Source: Carallia brachiata
Taxonomy: Eukaryota > Streptophyta > Magnoliopsida > Malpighiales > Rhizophoraceae
Length of the DNA: 64,000 nt
Direction: 5' to 3'
NCBI GenBank assembly: GCA_021464245.1
Contig: JADCRB010000016.1
Span: 4,829,250 to 4,893,249 of the forward strand
This document shows positions 57,797-64,000 of this stretch, one piece after another. The notes under the pieces were generated by a model that did not search any database, had not been told where the DNA came from, and was given only the letters and a program-made list of their open reading frames with translations. The translations under genes were made by a program, and so were the position numbers. Every line of letters begins with the position of its first letter. Positions within the stretch are counted from its first letter, which is position 1.

Positions 57797-58280
57797 GGGA
57801 TATCAATATTTTTGATCCTAAACCTTTAATTTTTTTTACATTTGAGTTTTAAATCTTTTTGACATTTTATTTAAGTTCTAAACCTTTTGATTTCATACTA
57901 CATCAGTCCTTTAAGTTACAAAAAGCGGTCAATTCATTAATAAATGAGTTTAACTTAATAAAAATGATTTAAAAAAGGTTAAATACATGAATTAAATATT
58001 TTTTTATCAATAAAATACGCACATTAAATATTTTTTTAATCAACAAATATACGAATTAAATAGGTAATATGCATATTTTTGATAGAAAAGATATTCAATT
58101 CATATATTCAATTTTTTGTAAAGTTAAAATTATTTTTTAATAGATTGATCACTTTTGATAAATAGAGGGACTGATTTGGTAGAAAATCAAAAAATTTAGA
58201 ATTCAAATGAAATGTTAAAAAGGTTCAAGACTCAAATATAAAAAAATTTAGAAGTTTAGGACAAAAAATATTGATATCTC
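57797..58280. mobile_element. MULE-type MITE, 484 bp
   Basis: Inverted repeats of about 130 bp with ends GGGATATCAATATTTTTGATCC and (reversed) GAGATATCAATATTTTTTGTCC. The flanks atggtttagg (57787-57796) and acggtttagg (58281-58290) are a 10 bp duplication with one mismatch. Noncoding. Confidence 0.85.
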
Positions 58281-58982
58281 ACGGTTTAGGTGGCTTGCAA
58301 CTTTACCCTTAAATTTTTTGGGACATTTTGGATTGGGTTAAAAATAAGAATAAGATTATATAATTACAGTTAATTAATAATAATTAATAATATAAATAAT
58401 GTCGTATAATAATATTTGACAATTTATTTATTTATTCTATATAAATACAAATATCTAATAACTCAGATTACTTTCTTATTAATTTAAAAACCTTTTAGTT
58501 TGAAACTATCTTTTGAAATAAAAAAGTTTTTCTTCGAAAAAACGGGTCCTTCACCTTCTTTTTGTCAAATAAGTTCAATTCAGGTTGCCAGAGCGGGTTG
58601 TAATTCCACAACTCCGAGCGAGGACGGCAGTAAACTAAGAACTATAGCGATCAATCTTTTGCCAATCATTAGATCCTAAACGTCAATGAATTAATAATTA
58701 CACATACATTATTAAGAAGCAACTTGTCTTATATTCGAAAAAAAGTTGACTTACAATGGAAATGCATGTCGGAAGTCGAACACGTTTCTAAATTGTATAG
58801 GTATCCAACCAGAGCACTATCAAATTCCATTAGTGGGATTTCACTATGCAATTGGAAGTGCCAAGAAAAAAATTGCTGGGCCTGGTTTATTTAGAGTATA
58901 TATATTAGTCTAGCATTCTCCAATTATTGGGTTACTTTATTTTGTTATGTTGCGTATTATTTTTTTTTGGACATGTATAAGT

Positions 58983-59352
58983 GGTTGTTTCTTAAGTTAG
59001 CTATTAAGTAACTGTTATATACAATATGATAGAGAAAATTATACGACGTGACAAAAGAAGTAAAAAAAAATTATACGACATGTTAAAAAAAATTATACGA
59101 CATATAATTAGTTAATAAAAATTAAAAATCTAATTACATAGGTCATATAATTCCTTTATCACAGTATATAATTTCTTTATATTCATGCTTCTACGTTGTA
59201 TACAAAAAATTTTCTAGTAACTGGTTACACGTGTTGTATAGTTCCTTTTATCACGTTGTATAATTTTTTTTATATTTTCTCTGTCACGTCGTATAATTTC
59301 TTCTGAAACGTTATATATTATAGCTACTTAACAGCTAGTTAAAAAAACAGCC
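58983..59352. mobile_element. Inverted-repeat element with repeated TTATACGAC motifs
   Basis: About 370 bp. Ends GGTTGTTTCTTAAGTTAGC and (reversed) GGCTGTTTTTTTAACTAGC. The motif ttatacgac(g/a)tg occurs three times in the left half and in inverted form (cacgtcgtataa and variants) in the right half. Such subterminal repeats usually bind a transposase. No target duplication identified. Confidence 0.65.
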
Positions 59353-62300
59353 AAATAGATTTTTCTTTTTTTAATTGAACACCCTGTGCCTGTAGTGATA
59401 AATTGCGAGTTCATTTCCTTCCGCTTTTCTATTATCATTATAATTTTTTTTTTTTTTAAAATTGATATTTGCACGTCTGAAAAAGCTTCATGCAAGCAAA
59501 ATAAAGAGAAAAAGTAGAGCTTACATTGCTTCTCTTGTGTGTACGAAACTTTTTTGGCCGTGTAAATAGCACCTTCCTTTTTTGGAAATTGATGTTTTCC
59601 TCACATGTGCTGTGCATACTGGATCCACTTGGATACACTAATAAGGTTCCAACAACAATATTGCCGGTGGTGCTCGAAAGTAAACAAAATAATTAATGTT
59701 GGTCTGCTTGTGTAATCACACTTATATATATATATATATATAACCTGCGTGCATATATAATCAAATTGTATCTTAATTTTTTTGCAAGTGTTTGGTCAGC
59801 CGTCCTCCCCCCACTTCCAATATATATACTCAGCATGTGTGCATAATTGCTCACTTTTGTTCGTATGGCATTCCAAACATGGTTGATACGAACAGACAGC
59901 ATCTTGATTTAATTTTTTTCTTTATTATAACTTGTTGCAACAGAAACAAGATCGTAAACATAATAGCATTCAGAACACCTACAAGTTTAACCAAATTGAT
60001 AATTGGGTATGCCCTTTTATGTTATCAATATAATATGTGCTAAGTCGGAAATTCAATTGATACAATAGCTAGCTAGCACCAAAAATTGCATTGAAAATTT
60101 TGTTAATTCGTTATGAATGTTAGCATTCAATAACTGTTACGAAACAAGAAATACTTAAACAGCTACTCTTAATAATTTTTTTCCCCTCACCGCACTTAAC
60201 TAATGTTAAGTACCCACAGCTGTGATCAATTAATAGACATACATGAGAGAGTTTTTCAATACGCTCTTTACTGTAATTGACAATTAGTGAATAGTGATAA
60301 TGGAAATTTGTACACTTCCATGGGCTTTAGCCTATTGAGACTTAAGTTCTTAGCCTAACACCTTATTAATACAGCTCTAGTATGTAGTCAAAACCTCCTC
60401 TGGTCTTATTGAATCCCAAAAGAGCACACGGATCACAGATGCATAGAGTCTTAGCGATTTGAAAAGGAGTACCACTACATTGATATGAGTTAAAAAGACA
60501 CAAGTAGTTAATACAATATCTAATAGTTTATTAATTTTGTTTATTTTTTTAATTTAATCATCCAATAATTTATATCACTTTACAATTTATATCACTTTGA
60601 TCCAATTTTTATAACACCTTATAACACCTAACTTATATCTATTAAGTATTTTCCTTTGAAAAATTAGTTCTTGATGAATTTGAAAAAGAAACTACCTTGG
60701 GATTGAGGGCAGTGGAGATGTTCTTCAAAACCCTGCCAAATTCAGCCAAACATAGAGAGTGGGATAGAGCATAGTGACCTCTCTGACACATATTCAATAT
60801 ACATATGCAAGATATATAAGATATCTGATACGATTTATTTAATAGTAGAGTCACTAATAGTGGGGACAGTTGCCTCCATTAAAAGTAAAAAATTTTGTAT
60901 AATTTATGTGAATTACTTAGAATTTATGCAATTACCTCTATTAAAATTAAGGTTTTGCCTCCACTAGAATTTGTATTTTTTTTTTGTCCTTACTTTCTTA
61001 TTTTTTTTTAATTTAGCATCTCTACTCCCTTATCTTTTACTCCCATTTAAAAAAATATCTGGCTCCTGTTGGTTTTTTATATTTATAATTTAATAATCTT
61101 TTACAATCTAACTATTTATATCACTTTGTATCTATCACATATGCTAATATACGTTGCCATAAAACTTCTCTTCTTAAAGGAAAACTGATGGGGCATCCCA
61201 AAGTCCAACAGTACAAAACTTGACTCAAAAATGGATGAGCATGTTGGTTCTTTCTGTTCCGTGACCATACCCTTCAACTGGTTACTCTTTTTTCTTTATT
61301 TTAAGGAATTTTTTTTTTTTTTAGAACTATCTAATATCCAGTCCGAAGGCTAATTAATCTAGATTGATTTAGGTAGAACTACGTGGGTGGTAAATGTCTC
61401 TTGATAAATATTTAATACGACTGCATTCTTAAAATTTGAATTCAAAACTTTTAATTAAATGATAATAAATCTCTATTATCTATACAAATACTTATTGATA
61501 GAAGTATTGTTCTTTTTAACAGTAAATAAAGTCTTAAACACAAAAAGTGAGGAAAGCCCACAATATCATTCCGAACGTAGTAATATCCATTCAAAAGGTG
61601 ACTCGGAAACATAAAAGGAAAAAATTGGCTGTTAGATTGTTTTGTCGCCTGAAAACTGTTCCGACAGTAATAAATCTTCAATTTTAAGTAACAAATTTTA
61701 TATTTTAAGTAATAAAAATTTTATTTTTTTGTTTTTTTATTATAAATATAACTGCTATCACTAAAAATTGTAAGTTTGTTACAATCGAAAAGCTTTCTCA
61801 GGTAAAAAATTTCTGGCTCTTAAACCGTGCCCAACATGAAATCACCCAAAAAGGTGCAGCCTTTGTGCTGTGTTACAACTGATCTCATTACTTGAGCATG
61901 CAATTGCTTGAATCACAGATGTAAGATGATGCATTTGCACGATCCAACGGCCGGTATGGTTGCCTATAAGCAGATGGTGAGCATTTCGTATGTAACGTTT
62001 CATAGATACCATTAACTATATATCACAATAAGTTAACACCGCACTTCATACGTTATTGTCAAAAAAGTAATAGAACAAAGAAATTTCGCAGTCCTAATGA
62101 GCATATTTGTGGACTTACAGTCCACATTCATCGGTTGTGCTGCTTCAATGGGCTACTCACTTTCTGTGGGTTAATGTATAGAAACAGTAGCTTCTAAATC
62201 TTGGGGAAACTGTCTTTACTTCATCTTTGTTACCTATTGATAGATAAAAAAAAGTTTGTAGTTTCACTTAGATAGTTTTAAAATAGTAATAAAATTTTAT

Positions 62301-62398
62301 TAAAAAGTGCTAATTTGATTTATATTAGGTGTTAAAAATGAAATTTGAAAGTAGTTTTTATTTTTATTTTAGGGAAAGAAAAAGGGAATGAAATCTTG

Positions 62399-62429
<31 letters not shown>

Positions 62430-64000
62430 GAAAATAAAAGAGGGAACTTGAGAGAATCTTTTTCCTTTTTTAAAATAAAGGGAGAATTGGGAATAGATTT
62501 TTTTGTGGTTTTAATTTTCCTTAATTTGGAAATAAAGGAAAAGTCGTCACATTATGTGAAAATGATGATGTGACTAAAGAAAAATAGCTTAATTATCCCT
62601 CAACTTTATCAATACAATACATATAAAAATTTCTAATTTAACTCAATTTTTATTTTGAAGTATATATCATTATTATATTTATAATATGAAAGATAACTAT
62701 ACTTGTTACATAAAAATAGTTATTTTACAGCAAAATATATAACAAAGTGATCACCACTTTTATTTGAAGAATAATGCTCAGTAGTTTCACTTAACTAATT
62801 TTAAGATAATTATAAAATTTCATCAACGATATTTAATAATTTTTTTAATTTTTATTCAATTCAATTATCTAATAACTTATTTATGCTATAATTATTTTAA
62901 AATTATTTAAATAAAATTACAAAACTTTTCTTTATTTGTATATTGGCTGCCCAATTTTGTGCCACTCTGGGGCAGTACTGGTCTGACACTGGAAAAATCT
63001 TTCCCCAAATTCTCATTCCTTTTGCTGGCTAGAAAGCTGCCCAGCTCTTTTGCTGACGTTGACTTCAAGCCAAAACCTCTCCTCTCCAGTAGTAGTAGTA
63101 GTAGTGAACATGAACTCTTCTGATCGCTAGGGGGTCAAAAATGAATTTGGCATCATTTCAAGGCCACATAGACGATTTGCAATTCGAATAAAGAACTCAC
63201 ACTTAACACTTGTATTCCACAAAAAGAAAAAGAGGAGACATATAGGCTTAAAATGTTTGTCGTGTGCTGTTATGGTCATTTCTGAAGTGAAAAAGAGGTT
63301 TAGGAATTAGTCACGCCACTTTCCAGCTAGATAGTGAATTAGTTAGTGCTCTTAAAGAGTAAGTCACTATGTTAATGAAAAGGATCACTTTTGTTCAAGT
63401 GGAGCCGTCAATTTTTGGATATCCAATGTGAACGACTAAGATTCTTTGGCTTGTGGGTCCTACCATTAGAATTGATTCAGGCAATGGGGGGGTATATTCT
63501 TAGTTCATGGGTTTCATAAACCAGCACTATGCTTTTGTACAGTTATTCTCAAAAAATAAAAAAATAAAAAGTGCTTTGTACAGTTTTCGGGTTTCTAATG
63601 CCAGCAGCATTGCATCTTGCAAGGTAATAATAATCAAGCATCTCTTAAACAGACAAGAAAGAAGAAATCTTAGCAATAAGTTCCATTTCAATTAGGTTGG
63701 TCCTTCACGCTAAATTCAATGTTGTGAAAAATATTTTAACATACTGTAGTTGAATTTTGTCATGTACTATGTGGTTCAGTCAATGAAATTATCATGATTC
63801 GACAAACTGTGATATTGTAACTTTGTTTTACTATAAATATAAATAACGTTGTACATAGAGAACATTCTTTTGGCTAAACCATGGCAATCAGAATATGCTC
63901 ATGGTAATGGAGACATCTTGAAGTCCCTATCAAAGATTCTGATTTGGTCGTCCTTTCTTGTTTTTTTTTGTCAGTTTGGTCGTCCTTTCTGTTATGCATG
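59353..64000. other. Spacer to window end, no gene recognised
   Basis: AT-rich, with (TA)n at 59725-59743 and 62399-62424 and an (agt)n run at about 63089-63106. Open frames are under 85 codons and without family features. A gene may begin beyond 64000, but nothing here shows it. Confidence 0.5.

Noticed and set aside
57797..58280. Conserved noncoding regulatory element
   Set aside because: The long inverted repeats and 10 bp target duplication identify it as a MULE-type MITE.

Overview
The window is nuclear DNA of a eudicot plant: intron-rich genes with typical plant proteins, AT-rich spacers, and long stretches of nested transposons. The species cannot be named from the sequence. Only two intact-looking host genes are visible.

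(1) 274-8449, minus strand: a complete 21-exon gene for NSF (N-ethylmaleimide-sensitive factor), the AAA+ ATPase that disassembles SNARE complexes. All exon phases join to a 743-residue protein. Its first intron has the hallmarks of a minor-spliceosome AT-AC (U12-type) intron. (2) 44943-47594, plus strand: a complete 5-exon gene for mitochondrial ribosomal protein bL21m (271 residues). The first supplies a cytosolic membrane-trafficking ATPase, the second a mitochondrial ribosome subunit; they do not form a functional cluster.

Between them is a deep transposon nest. At 9.1-11.2 kb a GC-rich inverted-repeat element carries an intron-containing fragment of a host gene of the Met_gamma_lyase/aluminium-resistance family. 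At 11590-27418 is a 15.8 kb region bounded by about 400 bp terminal inverted repeats and a 9 bp target duplication (8/9), read here as an outer Mutator-like (MULE) element. It contains a decayed PIF/Harbinger element (about 12.1-18.1 kb, itself hit by a 1.05 kb MULE-type element) and a Ty3/gypsy chromovirus (18195-25973, itself split by a probable 3.1 kb solo LTR at 20926-24016).

At 29722-44632 lies an endogenous plant pararetrovirus (Caulimoviridae-like). It is a genome-length, circularly permuted copy on the minus strand with 0.22 kb terminal redundancy. A 35S-like promoter with a tandem TGACG (as-1-like) element, a TATA box, a polyadenylation signal and a tRNA-Met primer site are recognisable. 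Its reading frames are broken by many stops and shifts, and a 7.0 kb MULE (36859-43838) has landed in it. That MULE holds a FAR1/MuDR-type transposase pseudogene and, convergent to it, an Ulp1-protease-associated gene relic of the kind carried by some plant MULEs.

From 47.6 kb to the end there are no convincing genes: one SINE with perfect 16 bp target duplications, several inverted-repeat elements (49.2-49.6, 53.7-56.6 with a second element nested inside, 57.8-58.3, 59.0-59.4 kb), a near-perfect 70 bp-arm foldback at 52.8-53.0 kb, and AT-rich spacer with microsatellites.
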